A DNA stretch of 55,358 nt from Caldilineaceae bacterium (GTDB taxonomy: Bacteria; Chloroflexota; Anaerolineae; Caldilineales; Caldilineaceae). Positions within the stretch are counted from its first letter, which is position 1; every line of letters begins with the position of its first letter. Shown here piece after piece: positions 36,360-49,572 of this stretch. The DNA is taken from the NCBI GenBank assembly GCA_022824685.1, contig JAJDZJ010000164.1:1-55358 (forward strand), in the 5' to 3' direction. The position numbers and the translations under genes are program-made. The notes under the pieces are model-generated. The model did not search any database. It was given only the letters and a program-made list of their open reading frames with translations, and was not told the origin of the DNA.

Positions 36360-36495
36360 TCGCCCTTGCGAGAAGGAGGTGGGCGTGTAATCAAGGGCGT
36401 TTCTTTTCTTTTCGGTCACTGGAATTGGAGGCGGTGCGAAGTTTGGAACGCGGACTGCGGCGCGCGAGGGAATGCTTTGCGGCGGCCGAACTCGA

Positions 36496-37839
36496 TCATG
36501 CCAATTTGCGTTGAATTGCATCCCGCACGATCGCCGCGTCGGCGGGCAGATAGACGGGGGGATTGGCGAGATCGCTTTCCACTTCCGTGAGCGTGCCTTC
36601 GTGGTAGCCGACTTTGAAGGGCGTGAATTTCAGCCCGTGGGCAGTGCTGATGACGATGACCCGATGGTGGCTTGCGACGACCTTTCGTTGCAGCAACTTG
36701 AAGAGCGCGGCGAGAGCGGTTCCGGTATGGGGACAGGTGTACATTCCGTTGGCATCGGCCATGGCGGCAGCCGAAGCCATTTCGTGTTCGTTCACCTGCT
36801 CTACGATGCCGTCGGTCTCCTGAATGGCCTGGACGGCTTTTTCGTAGCTGACGGGATCGCCGATCTGAATGGCAGAGGCGAGCGTTGACTGGGCCTCCAC
36901 TTTGACTTTTCGTTCAAATCCGTTCAGATAGCTGAGGTAGAAGGGGTTTGCCTTGGAGGCCTGGGCGGCCACCAGACGGGGCAGACGGTTGATGATGCCC
37001 AGGTCCTGCATCAGTTTCAGGCCTTTGTAGATTGCGCTGATATTGCCCAGATTGCCGACGGGAATCACGATCCAGTCCGGGATTTCCCAGTCGAACTGCT
37101 GCACAATCTCAATGCCAACGGTTTTCTGGCCTTCGATGCGGAGCGAGTTCATCGAGTTGGCCAGGTAGATGGACGTGTCGGGGCTGTCTCCGGCGTGGGT
37201 GATTTCGCGGATGACGCGCATGCAGCCGTCGAAGTCGGAGTCGAGGGCCAACACATGGGCGCCATTTGCGATGGGCTGGATGAGCTGGGCGGGGCTGACC
37301 TTGCCTTCGGGGAGGAAGATGACGGCGGGGATACCGGCCGCGGCGGCGTAGGCGGCCAGCGCGGCGCTGGTATCGCCGGTGCTGGCGCAGGCCACCGCCC
37401 GGACGGGGACGCCTTCATCGCGCATCTGTTTGACGACGCTGACAAGGACCGTCATGCCCAGATCTTTGAAACTGCCCGTGTGGCTGTTTCCGCATAGTTT
37501 GACCCACAGGTCGGACAGGCCAATCTGACGGCCGAGCCGTTCGGCCCAGAAAAGGTTTGAGTTGCCCTCATACATGCTGACCACGTTATCGTCGGCGATG
37601 GAGGGCATGATCCACTCTTTCTTGCCCCAGACGCCGCTGCCGTAGGGCCATTGAGTAGTGCCGACACGGTCATCGAACAGCTTCTTCCATTGATTGGGGG
37701 CGCGCGTTCGCAGGGCGTCCAGGTCGTGCTGAACCTCCAGCAGGCCGCCGCATTTTGGGCAGGTATACATTACTTCGAAGATCGAGTGGACTCCGGCGCA
37801 ACCCCTGAAGCAGCGGAAGTGGGCCTTGTACTCGGTCAT
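36496..37839 (-). CDS. thrC: Threonine synthase
   Basis: This PLP enzyme converts O-phosphohomoserine to threonine. The 447-residue protein begins with a small Cys4 ribbon (Cys10, Cys14, Cys27, Cys30), found in many bacterial and archaeal threonine synthases. It contains [12 protein letters not shown] with the PLP lysine at residue 125, [27 protein letters not shown] and [14 protein letters not shown]. No T-box or other leader element was recognised upstream. Confidence 0.94.
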   Translation of the reverse strand: MTEYKAHFRCFRGCAGVHSIFEVMYTCPKCGGLLEVQHDLDALRTRAPNQWKKLFDDRVGTTQWPYGSGVWGKKEWIMPSIADDNVVSMYEGNSNLFWAERLGRQIGLSDLWVKLCGNSHTGSFKDLGMTVLVSVVKQMRDEGVPVRAVACASTGDTSAALAAYAAAAGIPAVIFLPEGKVSPAQLIQPIANGAHVLALDSDFDGCMRVIREITHAGDSPDTSIYLANSMNSLRIEGQKTVGIEIVQQFDWEIPDWIVIPVGNLGNISAIYKGLKLMQDLGIINRLPRLVAAQASKANPFYLSYLNGFERKVKVEAQSTLASAIQIGDPVSYEKAVQAIQETDGIVEQVNEHEMASAAAMADANGMYTCPHTGTALAALFKLLQRKVVASHHRVIVISTAHGLKFTPFKVGYHEGTLTEVESDLANPPVYLPADAAIVRDAIQRKLA

Positions 37840-38088
37840 ATTGCATCACCAGAAGGTCGGCGCGCCCGCCCGAAGGCTTGACGACGCAGAAGGGCTTTCC
37901 CCGCGTTTCGAGGGGGAAGGGAGGATGGAGTCGGCAAGAGAACCATGTGACGATGTCTTCACGATCTGCCCGGCCGGCCAAAACAGGGGGGCGAGCAGGC
38001 AGAATCCCGTGTCAGCAACACAGTGCCGCACAGTCTCCTGCATTGCACAGGAAGGCGGACTGAACAAGCATTGCGGAGCGAACCGGTT

Positions 38089-39069
38089 TCATTTCAGGCG
38101 TTTGCTGAACTCCGCGGTCAGGGCCGGGACGGTCGTAAACAGATCATCAACGATGCCATATTTGGCGCGCTCAAAGATGGGCGCGTTGGGGTCTTTGTTG
38201 ACGGCGACGATGATCTTGCTGTTTCCCATGCCGGCCAGGTGCTGGATGGCGCCGGAGATACCGCAGGCGATATAGAGATCGGGTCTGACGGTTTTACCTG
38301 TCTGCCCGACCTGATGCTTGTAGGGGATGTAGCCGGCGTCAACTGCGGCGCGGCTTGCACCGAGTGCGGCGCCAAGCGTTTGGGCCAGTTCGCCGACAAG
38401 CTCGAATCCTTTTTGGGGATCGACGGCAACGCCGCGCCCGCCGGAAACGATGATATGGGCATCGGTCAGGCTGATTTCGCCCGCTTCGGCGGCGCGAAAG
38501 TCGGTTACCTTTTGGCGAATATCGTATTCGTTCAGGGTCGCGTCCAGTGTCTCCACTGTGCCCGTCCTCTCGGTAGGCTCTGGCATTGGAAAGGAGCGGG
38601 GCCGAACGCTGGCCACGGCCAAGGGGCTCTCGAACTGTATTCTGGCGCGGATATTGCCTGAATAGATGGCGCGGGCGGCGACCAGTTTGCCGTCCTCCAC
38701 CCAGAGGTCAGTCGCGTTGGCTGCGATACCGGCGTTCTGGCGGCAGGCGACCGTTGCGGCCAGGACTCCGCCGCGGATCGAAGCGTTGGCGAGGAAAGCA
38801 ACTGCGCCGGTTCGCTCAACCGCCTGTTCAGCAACTTCGACGAACGGCTGCAGCCGGAAGCCCGCCAGGCTGGAATCCGTCGCGGCCAGGACCTTGCCAG
38901 CGCCGTACGCAAAGGCCTGTAGGGACGCTTCTTCGACGTCGCTTCCGATCAGAAGGGCCGCGACCTCGGTGTCCAGTTCCTGGCCCAGCGCCCTGGCCTT
39001 TGCCAGGAGCTCCCAGCAGTTGGACACGGCCTGACCGTCATTCTGTTCAATCCAGACGAGAATCGTCAT
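38089..39069 (-). CDS. etfA: Electron transfer flavoprotein alpha subunit
   Basis: EtfA carries FAD and, with EtfB, accepts electrons from acyl-CoA dehydrogenases. The 326-residue protein has the C-terminal FAD domain with SGGRGV, LGASRAAVDAG, QVGQTGKTVRPDLYIACGISGAIQHLAGM and AVNKDPNAPIF, all standard. GGAAAGGGAA precedes the ATG. It lies 73 bases after etfB in the same operon. Confidence 0.95.
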   Translation of the reverse strand: MTILVWIEQNDGQAVSNCWELLAKARALGQELDTEVAALLIGSDVEEASLQAFAYGAGKVLAATDSSLAGFRLQPFVEVAEQAVERTGAVAFLANASIRGGVLAATVACRQNAGIAANATDLWVEDGKLVAARAIYSGNIRARIQFESPLAVASVRPRSFPMPEPTERTGTVETLDATLNEYDIRQKVTDFRAAEAGEISLTDAHIIVSGGRGVAVDPQKGFELVGELAQTLGAALGASRAAVDAGYIPYKHQVGQTGKTVRPDLYIACGISGAIQHLAGMGNSKIIVAVNKDPNAPIFERAKYGIVDDLFTTVPALTAEFSKRLK

Positions 39070-39142
39070 GGTGTTCCCTTTCCAACGGGGTTCCTACGCG
39101 AGGAGAGAGCAGCCATGTTTCAAGGCTGGCGTCCGGGCCCCT

Positions 39143-39928
39143 TCAGATGACCTTTTCAGCCATCAGGGCATCGGCGAGGCGGGCGGCCTTTTCCTCAACA
39201 CTGTCTCCTTCGATGATGCGGACCTGCACCTGTTCCACTTCCGGCTTTTCGAGATCGGTCCAACGAGCTGTAGAAGAGGCCGCAACCTGAATGTCGGCGC
39301 TTCCCAGGACGGGTATCGCGGCGCGGCTGGCCTTGCGGATTCCCATGAAGCTGGGATAGCGCGGTTCGTTGATCTCCTTGGCGACGCTGATCACGACGGG
39401 CAAGGGAACTTCGACGGTTTCCTGCCCCCCTTCAAATGCCTGTTCGGCAATCAGTGTGCCGTCAGCGATGTCGACGATCCTGGTCACGTTGACAAGGAGA
39501 TCCCAGCCGAGTTTGCAGGCGACGCCGGCGTAAATGACGCCGCTGTTCCCGTCGACGCTCATTTTGCCGGCCAGCACGAGCTCCACGTCCCGCTCTTCGC
39601 CGACTTTCGTGACGGCTGCGGCCAGGGCGTCGGCGGCTGCCCACTCGTCGCCGCCGCTGGCAACCTCTTCATCTACGAGCAGGGCGTTTTCGACGCCCAT
39701 GGCCAGTGCGTGTTTGAGGGCGTCGGTTTCGTCTGCGCGGCCCATGGAGACGGCGGTCGTTTGGCAGCCGAATCTGTCGGAAAGGTCGATTGCCTCCTCC
39801 ACGGCGAATTCGTCCCAAGGATTGAGGACCATCGTCGCCCGCAGTTCGCCGGACAGCGCCTCTTCCACGGAGATTTTGGGCAGCTCGGCGGTATCGGGTG
39901 TCTGCTTGATTAACACTGCTATGTTCAC
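39143..39928 (-). CDS. etfB: Electron transfer flavoprotein beta subunit
   Basis: EtfB binds AMP and forms the ETF dimer with EtfA. The 261-residue protein starts with MNIAVLIKQTPDTAE, followed by LNPWDEFAVEEAI, SMGRADETDALKHALAMG and VISVAKEINEPRYPSFMGIRKAS. The GTG start has AAAGGAG six bases upstream. It sits between the acyl-CoA dehydrogenase and etfA genes. Confidence 0.95.
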   Translation of the reverse strand: MNIAVLIKQTPDTAELPKISVEEALSGELRATMVLNPWDEFAVEEAIDLSDRFGCQTTAVSMGRADETDALKHALAMGVENALLVDEEVASGGDEWAAADALAAAVTKVGEERDVELVLAGKMSVDGNSGVIYAGVACKLGWDLLVNVTRIVDIADGTLIAEQAFEGGQETVEVPLPVVISVAKEINEPRYPSFMGIRKASRAAIPVLGSADIQVAASSTARWTDLEKPEVEQVQVRIIEGDSVEEKAARLADALMAEKVI

Positions 39929-40020
39929 GCAGCGCTCCTTTCGTGTGCCGCTCTGTTCAGCCTGGCCGGCGCCAGGCTCCGCAAGCGCGAGGCGAACGGG
40001 CCATTCTCCTCGTTCGTTCC

Positions 40021-41232
40021 CTACTGCCAGGCATCGGGGTCGTAGGCAGGCATGGGGCAGCGAAGAGGCCGGTCTTCGCGCATGCCCAGGGTGTAGGCGG
40101 CCTGCATCAGCGTGTGGATCTGGCTGGTGCCTTCGTAGATCACGGCGCTCTTGGTATTGCGCAAGTGGCGTTCCACATTGTATTCATCGGAATATCCGTA
40201 GGCGCCGTGGATCTGAACGGCGTTGTCGGCGGCGCGGCGGGCGGCTTCCGTGCAGAACCATTTGGCCATGCTGGTCTCGCGGGTATTGCGGACGCCCTGA
40301 TTCTTGAGGGTACCGGCTTTCCACACGAGCAGTTCACCGATGTCCAGGTCCTGCTGCATTTGGGCAATCATTTGTTGGATGAGCTGGTGTTCCGCGATTG
40401 GTTTGCCGAATGTTTTGCGTTGCAGGGCATATTTGACCGATTCGTCGATGCAGGCGCGTATGATGCCAACGGAGCCGGCGGCGACGCCGAACCGGGCGTT
40501 ATCGAGGCAGCTCATGGCGATTTTGAAGCCTTCGCCTTCCTGGCCGAGCCTGTACTCGGCGGGCACGCGCACCTCCTGCATATTGATCCAACCGGTATTG
40601 CTGGCGCGCACGCCCATTTTGCCTTCGAGCGTGCCGGTGGAAAGGCCCTTCCAGCCGCGTTCCAGGATGAAGGCGGAGATGCCGCGCGCGCCCTGGTCCG
40701 GCTGGGTTTTGGCAAAGACAAGAAAGCGGTCGGCGACGTCGGCCAGAGTGATCCACATTTTTTCGCCGCTGAGGATATATTCGCCGCCCTGACGCTGGGC
40801 GCGCGCCTGGAGCGCCGCAGCGTCTGACCCGGCGCCGGGCTCGGTCAGGCCGAAGCAGGCGATTTGGTCGCCGGCGGCAAGGCCGGGCAGGAAGGTCCGC
40901 TTTTGCTCCTCTGTTCCCCACTGGAAGATGGGCAGCGCGTGCAGAGCGAGATGGACTGCGACCGTTTCGCGGACGGAGGAATCTCCGTATTCCAAGGCCT
41001 CGGAGACGATGCCCAGGGAGAGGAAATCCATGCCGGCTCCGCCGTAGCAGGCTGGCAGGCAGATGCCAAGGAAGCCCAGCTGGGCCATCCTGGGCAGCAG
41101 TTCGTGAGGGAAGGAGTGATTGCGGTCGTGTTCGGCGATGATAGGCATGACTTCATTGCGGGTAAAGTCATAGGCCATTTTGCGAACCAGGTTGTGTTCT
41201 TCCGTATAGAGCAGTTCGGATGAGGAAGCCAT
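40021..41232 (-). CDS. Acyl-CoA dehydrogenase
   Basis: This 403-residue flavoenzyme introduces the alpha-beta double bond into an acyl-CoA and reduces ETF. It has the family signatures [46 protein letters not shown] and [21 protein letters not shown], with the catalytic-base Glu position in [10 protein letters not shown]. The C-terminal tail ([15 protein letters not shown]) is unusual but recurs in some glutaryl/benzylsuccinyl-type relatives. Chain-length preference cannot be read. It leads an acd-etfB-etfA operon controlled by an attenuator-like leader. Confidence 0.92.
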   Translation of the reverse strand: MASSSELLYTEEHNLVRKMAYDFTRNEVMPIIAEHDRNHSFPHELLPRMAQLGFLGICLPACYGGAGMDFLSLGIVSEALEYGDSSVRETVAVHLALHALPIFQWGTEEQKRTFLPGLAAGDQIACFGLTEPGAGSDAAALQARAQRQGGEYILSGEKMWITLADVADRFLVFAKTQPDQGARGISAFILERGWKGLSTGTLEGKMGVRASNTGWINMQEVRVPAEYRLGQEGEGFKIAMSCLDNARFGVAAGSVGIIRACIDESVKYALQRKTFGKPIAEHQLIQQMIAQMQQDLDIGELLVWKAGTLKNQGVRNTRETSMAKWFCTEAARRAADNAVQIHGAYGYSDEYNVERHLRNTKSAVIYEGTSQIHTLMQAAYTLGMREDRPLRCPMPAYDPDAWQ

Positions 41233-41302
41233 CGCGCATTCCCTTATTCTGACTGATTTCAGGCCCCTGAGCTGAGGGCTGAGAGACAGTCAGTGAGCCT
41301 GG

Positions 41303-41338
41303 TTCGAAGAAAAAGGCGGAGACGCCTTAGTCTCCGCC
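41303..41338 (-). terminator. Leader terminator upstream of the acyl-CoA dehydrogenase operon
   Basis: On the minus strand GGCGGAGAC (41338-41330) pairs perfectly with GTCTCCGCC (41323-41315) around TAAGGC, then TTTTTCTTC follows. It is a textbook intrinsic terminator but lies inside the 5' leader of the operon, since the gene on its other side is divergent. Confidence 0.8.
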
Positions 41339-41384
41339 GAAGAAGAGGATTGCCTCTCTTCGGCGCGCCCAACAGCGGCGCGCC
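41335..41384 (-). promoter_or_regulatory. Two hairpins chained to the leader terminator
   Basis: Hairpin B pairs 41335-41348 with 41353-41365 (one bulged A). Hairpin C pairs the palindromes GGCGCGCC at 41362-41369 and 41377-41384. B shares four bases with the terminator stem (41335-41338) and four with C (41362-41365). B thus competes with both, the geometry of an antiterminator and anti-antiterminator. The ligand or factor is unknown. Confidence 0.6.
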
Positions 41385-41407
41385 AGCCTGACTGTATTCA
41401 GAGGGTC

Positions 41408-41435
41408 AGTATAGCAACAGATCGGAAACACGCAA
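41408..41435 (-). promoter_or_regulatory. Promoter of the acyl-CoA dehydrogenase operon
   Basis: On the minus strand TTGCGT (41435-41430) and TATACT (41413-41408) are 16 bases apart. The predicted start near 41401 lies just before the three-hairpin leader, leaving about 170 bases before the ATG. Confidence 0.6.
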
Positions 41436-41701
41436 AAATCGGCGGATGGACAGGGGTCGAAATGTTGGGGGGACGGCGCGACTGGCGGCTGAACCGGGCA
41501 CCCAAGTTCATGAGCGGCGCAGGGTACATAAGCGATTGGCAAGTGAGCAGGGAGGCGGGTGGGAGACAGGACAGTTTTGGCTGCGAATCAGCCTGGCAGA
41601 GATGGGCTGCGAGCAGGTGAAGACGGGAAGGCCGCAGAGGGCTGACGAAACGAGCGCATCTGCATTTGAAGGCATCGTCGACCGTCACATACACTTAGGC
41701 A

Positions 41702-42391
41702 ATGGACTGGCGATACATGATGTTTGCGGGATTGACTCTGCTGATCACGCTGATGGTCGGCTATGGGGCGCACCGGACGGCGCGCCTTCTGCAGGTTTGG
41801 CAGCCGCAGGAGAATCTTCTTTTGCTGCCGGCGGAAAACGCCTTGAGGGCTGTTGTATTGGCGATCTGTCTCATGCTGGGCAGCGGCAGCGGCCTGTCGC
41901 CGGAGACGTTGGGGTGGCAGTTTCACAATGCAGGTCAGCAGCTCCTGACGGGCGGGCTGGCAGGGCTGGCGCTGGCTGCGCTGTTCGTGGGAACGGGACG
42001 TGTCGTCACGCGCTACACGGACACGCGATTCTACCGTTCGATATTGGAGCTTGTCGTGCCGCGCAATCGGAGGGAGGCAGCACTGCTGCCGTTCGCTTTG
42101 CTGCTGAGCGTGCTGTTCGAGGAGGTTTTGTTTCGGAGCCTGCTGATTGGCGGGTTTTCGCCGTTGTTGCCGGCGTCCTGGCTGATCGTTGGTTTCAGCA
42201 TCGTGTTTGGACTGTTGCACAGTCCTCAAGGCGTGTGGGGCATTGTCGGCGCGGGTACGGCGGGGGCGCTGTTTGGGGTGATGTTTGTATGGCAGCAGAG
42301 CATACTCACGCCGCTGGCGGCTCATTTCGTGGCGAACGGCGTTCAGATATGGCTGGCAAGCATTGAGCCTGGCCGGTCTCCGCCCGCGTAA
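41702..42391 (+). CDS. CPBP-family (CAAX-type) intramembrane protease
   Basis: This 229-residue membrane protein has about six hydrophobic segments and the CPBP/Abi motifs: EEVLFRSLL (EExxxR), FGLLH with a metal-binding His, and HFVANG. These proteases are related to eukaryotic Rce1; bacterial members act in protein processing or bacteriocin immunity. It is divergent from the acyl-CoA dehydrogenase operon and convergent with the GT2 gene. Confidence 0.87.
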   Translation: MDWRYMMFAGLTLLITLMVGYGAHRTARLLQVWQPQENLLLLPAENALRAVVLAICLMLGSGSGLSPETLGWQFHNAGQQLLTGGLAGLALAALFVGTGRVVTRYTDTRFYRSILELVVPRNRREAALLPFALLLSVLFEEVLFRSLLIGGFSPLLPASWLIVGFSIVFGLLHSPQGVWGIVGAGTAGALFGVMFVWQQSILTPLAAHFVANGVQIWLASIEPGRSPPA

Positions 42392-42478
42392 CGGGAAGCA
42401 GAGTCGGGCCTGGGAAACGATAGCCTGGGAAGCTGCGTTGGAGCAATGGGGCCGGCGACAGAGGGTAGGGGCGAGCAA

Positions 42479-43369
42479 TTAGTCGGACGGGCGGGCGACC
42501 TGTTCATAGATCCCCCGGAGTCCATTGCGACGGATACGCAGGACCTCACGCACCATGTTGATGGTATCGAGAATGGGATTGATGCGACTTTCTGACATGT
42601 AATACCAGTTGATCGGCACTTCGACCAGGTTGAGGCCGCGGATGCGGCTGATGTAGAGGATTTCGGGGTCGAAGCCCCAGCCATCAATGGTCTGATGAGG
42701 AAAGACCTGAGCGGCCGCTTCCCGCGTGAACATTTTGAAGCCGCACTGGGTATCTTCGATTCCGGGGATGATCAACTTGCGCACAACGAAGTTAAAGACC
42801 CGTCCCATCAGATGCCGGTAGGACGGCTCATTGTATCGCACGGCGCCAGCGATTTCCCGGCTGGCGATGGCGACGTCATAGCCGCTGGCTTCTTGCTGAG
42901 GCGGCAGGAATTTGACGATTTCATCAATGGGCATGGAGAGGTCGGCGTCACAGATGAACAGGTAGTCGCCCTTGCCGACGAGCATCCCTGTCTTGACGGC
43001 GGCGCCCTTCCCGGGCGCGCTGTGCAGCAACTCAAGCGTAAACGGATCTGAGGCGGTGATTGTGCTGGCGAAGCTGCGAACGACGTCGCTTGTTTCATCC
43101 GTAGACCGGTTTTCCACCACAAGAATCTCGGTAGGAAAAGACTGACTTCGCAAGAACGCGGCGATTTTCTTCAGAGAATCGGGAAGTCGTTGGGCTTCGT
43201 TATAGGCAGGAATGATGATTGTCAGAAAGGGGCGCGACACAGAGAACTCCTCGGCCGAAGGGGACGGGGCGACACCTGCGGGGCTGCGGTCTTTGTTTTT
43301 GCCGGTTTCCGGTTGGACCGAACCAGGTAGGACAGGTGGTGGGTAGTCTGCCAAGGCTTCGCTGGGCAT
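42479..43369 (-). CDS. GT2 glycosyltransferase, dolichyl-phosphate glucosyltransferase-like
   Basis: This 296-residue GT-A enzyme has TIIIPAYNEAQRLPDSL, VENRSTDETSDV, the metal-binding ICDADLSMP motif, IEDTQCGFKMFTREAA and GWGFDPEILYISR, matching the Alg5/DPG-synthase branch. It should load a sugar from a nucleotide donor onto polyprenyl phosphate. The C-terminus has no strong membrane anchor. The GT39 enzyme at 29.8 kb would be a natural consumer of such a product, though it is not in the same operon. Confidence 0.88.
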   Translation of the reverse strand: MPSEALADYPPPVLPGSVQPETGKNKDRSPAGVAPSPSAEEFSVSRPFLTIIIPAYNEAQRLPDSLKKIAAFLRSQSFPTEILVVENRSTDETSDVVRSFASTITASDPFTLELLHSAPGKGAAVKTGMLVGKGDYLFICDADLSMPIDEIVKFLPPQQEASGYDVAIASREIAGAVRYNEPSYRHLMGRVFNFVVRKLIIPGIEDTQCGFKMFTREAAAQVFPHQTIDGWGFDPEILYISRIRGLNLVEVPINWYYMSESRINPILDTINMVREVLRIRRNGLRGIYEQVARPSD

Positions 43370-43385
43370 AACGCTATCAGTCTGG

Positions 43386-44315
43386 TCATGTTGTCAGGCT
43401 AAAGAGAGCCAGGAGCGATAGCCCTTGCACAAGCAGGGAGCCGGCCCAGAACAGGTAGGCGCCGGAGCGTTGGCCTTGCAGCCTCAGCCACAGGCCGGCT
43501 GCGGTATTGGTCAGGTAAGTCAGGAGACCGATGGCGGGAAGCAGGAAGAGAGCGTCTTTGGGTCGGATGCTGTCTGGCACACCTTGTCGATTGTAATGAA
43601 AGATCATGGCATCGGGCAAATGCGGGAAGCGGACCATGAGATATCCATAGAGTGCGAGGCAGCCCACGAGCCCGGCCAGGAGCAACCAACGGCCGACGGC
43701 CGATTCCGTTGCCAGGGCATAGTAATTCGTCGGCATCTCGCGGACGAACGGCAACGTGCGCGAGATGCCGAGTCGATTGAGGGCCTGCAGCTCTTCGAGG
43801 AAACCGATCGGGTCTTCCGGAGAAATGGCGAAGATGCCGTCATCGGTTTCGATCAGGAGGCATTGACCGAGTGGAACGCTGGCCAGGCGCACGAGCCTTT
43901 GTCCCTTCCCTCCCTCCACGATGCGAACGAAAGGTGAAGGCCAGTCCAGCAAAGAGGGCCGCGAGGACATCTCATCGACGCCTTCGATGATGCGCAGGAT
44001 GCTGTGCAGCGGTATGACCTGGCGAGTGCCGGCCCAGCGGACCCGAAGGGCGTTGCGGTCCAGCCAGTATTCGAGATTGAATGCGCCCCAGGTTCTCATC
44101 GTCAGGTGGACAAGGAGCGGCAGCGAGGCCAGGAAGATGAGTAGCAGCAGGAAACTGCTCCAGCCGACTGGTTTCAGGACCAACCAGACGAGCAGGATTG
44201 CATCGGTCAGGGCCAACCAGCAGAGTGCGGTCAGACCTAACCATCGAGACCCATCTGAAGGGGGCTTGTACACCATCTGTGACAATGGGATTATCCCCTC
44301 GTCGCGCCCTTTCAT
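43386..44315 (-). CDS. Membrane protein with PH-like domain
   Basis: This 309-residue protein has two N-terminal helices (LTALCWLALTDAILLVWLVL, FLLLLIFLASLPLLVHLTM), a soluble beta-rich middle (about 85-185) resembling bacterial PH domains (YWLDRNALRVRW, VIPLHSILRI, DGIFAISPEDPIGFLEEL) and further C-terminal helices with FHYNRQGVPD, reminiscent of DUF1648. The start is uncertain: ATG at 44315 or at 44276, neither with a strong ribosome-binding site. It ends 16 bases before the GT2 gene. Confidence 0.7.
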   Translation of the reverse strand: MKGRDEGIIPLSQMVYKPPSDGSRWLGLTALCWLALTDAILLVWLVLKPVGWSSFLLLLIFLASLPLLVHLTMRTWGAFNLEYWLDRNALRVRWAGTRQVIPLHSILRIIEGVDEMSSRPSLLDWPSPFVRIVEGGKGQRLVRLASVPLGQCLLIETDDGIFAISPEDPIGFLEELQALNRLGISRTLPFVREMPTNYYALATESAVGRWLLLAGLVGCLALYGYLMVRFPHLPDAMIFHYNRQGVPDSIRPKDALFLLPAIGLLTYLTNTAAGLWLRLQGQRSGAYLFWAGSLLVQGLSLLALFSLTT

Positions 44316-44501
44316 CGAGCGCCGATAGAAGACTGCGGATTTCGAGAGGCCGTTTGCCGGTTTTGGGCAGCAACGCGGATAGCGGCAAGCCGCTGCCGAC
44401 AGCTGGGAACCGGGCGCGCCCCCAAAGGTCAGGCGCCTTTCCACCAATCAGAGGCGGACTGGCAACTGCCAGGCGCACTTACTGTCGCGTCCTGGCCGCT
44501 G

Positions 44502-45332
44502 CTACTTGGGCAGATGCCATTCTCCTGCCGTCAGGTCGGGCAGGATTTCGTGCCTTGTAAGGTCGATGCCCAGGGGAGAGACACTGACAAATCCGCTTTC
44601 GATTGCGCCAAAGTCACTGCCTGCTTCGGCGATTCCGGTCGGGATGTCGCCCCCGATCCAGTAGTACGGCTTGCCCCAGGGATCGTCGCGGGTGACCAGG
44701 AGGTCTCCGTAGATGCGCCGGCCCAGGAAAGTATAACGCAGACCGCGGATGCGGGCGGCGGGACGCCGCGGCACATTGACGTTGAGCATCGTCTGTGGGG
44801 GAAGCGGCTTCTCGAGGGCGGCGGCGGCCAGGGCGCGGGCGATTTCAGCGGCGTTTTGCCAGGCCTCCTGATCGGCGATGTCAAAGCCTTCCACGTCCCC
44901 GGTACTGAAGGCAAGCGAAGGCACACCCATCACCAGGGATTCCATTGCGGCGGCCACCGTCCCGCTGTAGAGTACGTCACAGCCAAGATTGAATGTATCG
45001 TTGACCCCGCTGACGACCAGGTCGTAGGTGTTTCTCAGCTCACCGGCGGCCAGGTGGGTGGAGGCGTTGTCGGGGTTGTGGGGGGCGCCGAGCAGAGCCA
45101 AGGCAACACAGTCGGAGGGCGCGCCGCTGCAGGCGTAGACGCGGCGCCCGTCGGGCCAGTTCAAGGGGGCGATGCGCAACGGTTTGTGCAGCGTTTTGGG
45201 GTGTCCGGATGCGCTCCAATTCCGCTCGGGGGCGACGACGGTCACATTGCCCAATTCTTCGAGCGCGGCAGCGAGGACGCGAAGGCTGCCAGCGTGGACG
45301 CCGTCGTCATTTGTAACAAGAATGTCAGGCAT
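44502..45332 (-). CDS. surE: 5'/3'-nucleotidase SurE
   Basis: SurE is a metal-dependent nucleotidase with survival and housekeeping roles. The 276-residue protein begins with MPDILVTNDDGVHAGSL, with the metal-binding Asp pair, and continues with VVAPERNWSASGH, SGAPSDCVALAL, and VVSGVNDTFNLGCDVLYSGTVAAAMES. All metal ligands expected from the family are present. It is 51 bases downstream of the PBP gene. Confidence 0.95.
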   Translation of the reverse strand: MPDILVTNDDGVHAGSLRVLAAALEELGNVTVVAPERNWSASGHPKTLHKPLRIAPLNWPDGRRVYACSGAPSDCVALALLGAPHNPDNASTHLAAGELRNTYDLVVSGVNDTFNLGCDVLYSGTVAAAMESLVMGVPSLAFSTGDVEGFDIADQEAWQNAAEIARALAAAALEKPLPPQTMLNVNVPRRPAARIRGLRYTFLGRRIYGDLLVTRDDPWGKPYYWIGGDIPTGIAEAGSDFGAIESGFVSVSPLGIDLTRHEILPDLTAGEWHLPK

Positions 45333-45383
45333 TGATACGATCGCTTACGATGGAGGACGGCAGGCAGCCGGCGGTTACGCCGG

Positions 45384-48491
<3,108 letters not shown>

Positions 48492-48626
48492 GCGGGCCAA
48501 CCTTTCTCACGCAGCAGGAAGCAGGAGATACGAATCTCAGGGAACAGATTTTCCGGCACTCGGGTTGCCGGGGACGTTTTCAAACCAGCCCCGGCTATCC
48601 GCTTCTGCTTACTCTTCATGTTCAGC

Positions 48627-48655
48627 ATTCTAGCACCTGCCCAATGCCGACCCAA
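48627..48655 (-). promoter_or_regulatory. Sigma70-like promoter for the PBP-surE group
   Basis: On the minus strand TTGGGT (48655-48650) and TAGAAT (48632-48627) have a 17-base spacer; the start would be about 130 bases before the GTG. Confidence 0.5.
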
Positions 48656-48788
48656 ATCTTGCTGAAATTCAACTGACTTGAGTAAAGAGTCGACCGGTCC
48701 GGTTTGCTTGGGGCGGGAATGATGGGTCACTGGAAGCATAGCGGCGGGCCCCCGCTGACCAAGGGCGCGTTGAGCACGGTCGGCCCGG

Positions 48789-49526
48789 CTAGTCGACCTT
48801 TTCCAGGACGAGAAAGTGACTGATTCCGAAGGCGGTGAGTGGGGTCTGCTCCAGGGCATAGGTGATCTTTCTCAACAGTCGTCCGAATTGCGGGTGACGG
48901 GCGTTGATGCCATCGTAGCCGGGGAAGATCTGTGTGTGTCGACGAACGAGAACGGGCAAGCCGATGAACAGGTCCAACAGGCTGCGTGTGGTGTAGGCGC
49001 GCACATGCGGGGCGAGTTGGTTGCGCAGGGCGTCAGGCAGATAGTTGATGAGCGGCGTGTTGCCGAAGTGGTAGACGCCGTGCCAGAAGTGGCCGTGTGT
49101 TTCATAGGGGAAGAGGCGATTGGGCACAAAGATGGCTGCGCGCCCGCCGACGCGCAGAACGCGGACGATCTCGGCGGCGGCCTGACTGTCATTCTGGACG
49201 TGTTCCAGCACTTCGTGGGAGAGGATCAGGTCGAAGCTGTGGTCGGGGTAGGGGAGATACTCGCCGCGGCTGAGATTGAGAGGCGCGCCTGGCAGGTTTA
49301 CGGCCGCGGCGCGCAGGTGTTCACTCTCGATGTCCATGCCATGGACTTCGGGGACTGTTATCTGCAAAGCCCGCAGGTAGGTTCCGACGCCGCAGCCGTC
49401 AACCAGGGCACGTCGCAGAGGCTGGGGAGCCCAGTCGAGAATCATCTGCAGGCGCCGCGCCTGTCCGGCGCGCCAGACGTGAGACGGATTGCCGCGGATT
49501 GCCGTGCGTTCTGACTGGGCGGTCAC
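48789..49526 (-). CDS. SAM-dependent class I methyltransferase
   Basis: This 245-residue protein has a Rossmann methyltransferase core: LVDGCGVGTYLRAL (motif I), HGMDIESEHL, FDLILSHEVLEHV and VLRVGGRAAIFVPN. A C-terminal helical region after the core is not assigned. The GTG at 49526 follows AAAGGA by seven bases and is preferred to a GTG at 49583. The substrate is unknown; position after menG may suggest quinone or lipid chemistry, but this is weak. Confidence 0.82.
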   Translation of the reverse strand: MTAQSERTAIRGNPSHVWRAGQARRLQMILDWAPQPLRRALVDGCGVGTYLRALQITVPEVHGMDIESEHLRAAAVNLPGAPLNLSRGEYLPYPDHSFDLILSHEVLEHVQNDSQAAAEIVRVLRVGGRAAIFVPNRLFPYETHGHFWHGVYHFGNTPLINYLPDALRNQLAPHVRAYTTRSLLDLFIGLPVLVRRHTQIFPGYDGINARHPQFGRLLRKITYALEQTPLTAFGISHFLVLEKVD

Positions 49527-49572
49527 CTTGAATTCCTTTCGGGGGCGGGCAAGCGGGCGGCGGTCCGGATGC

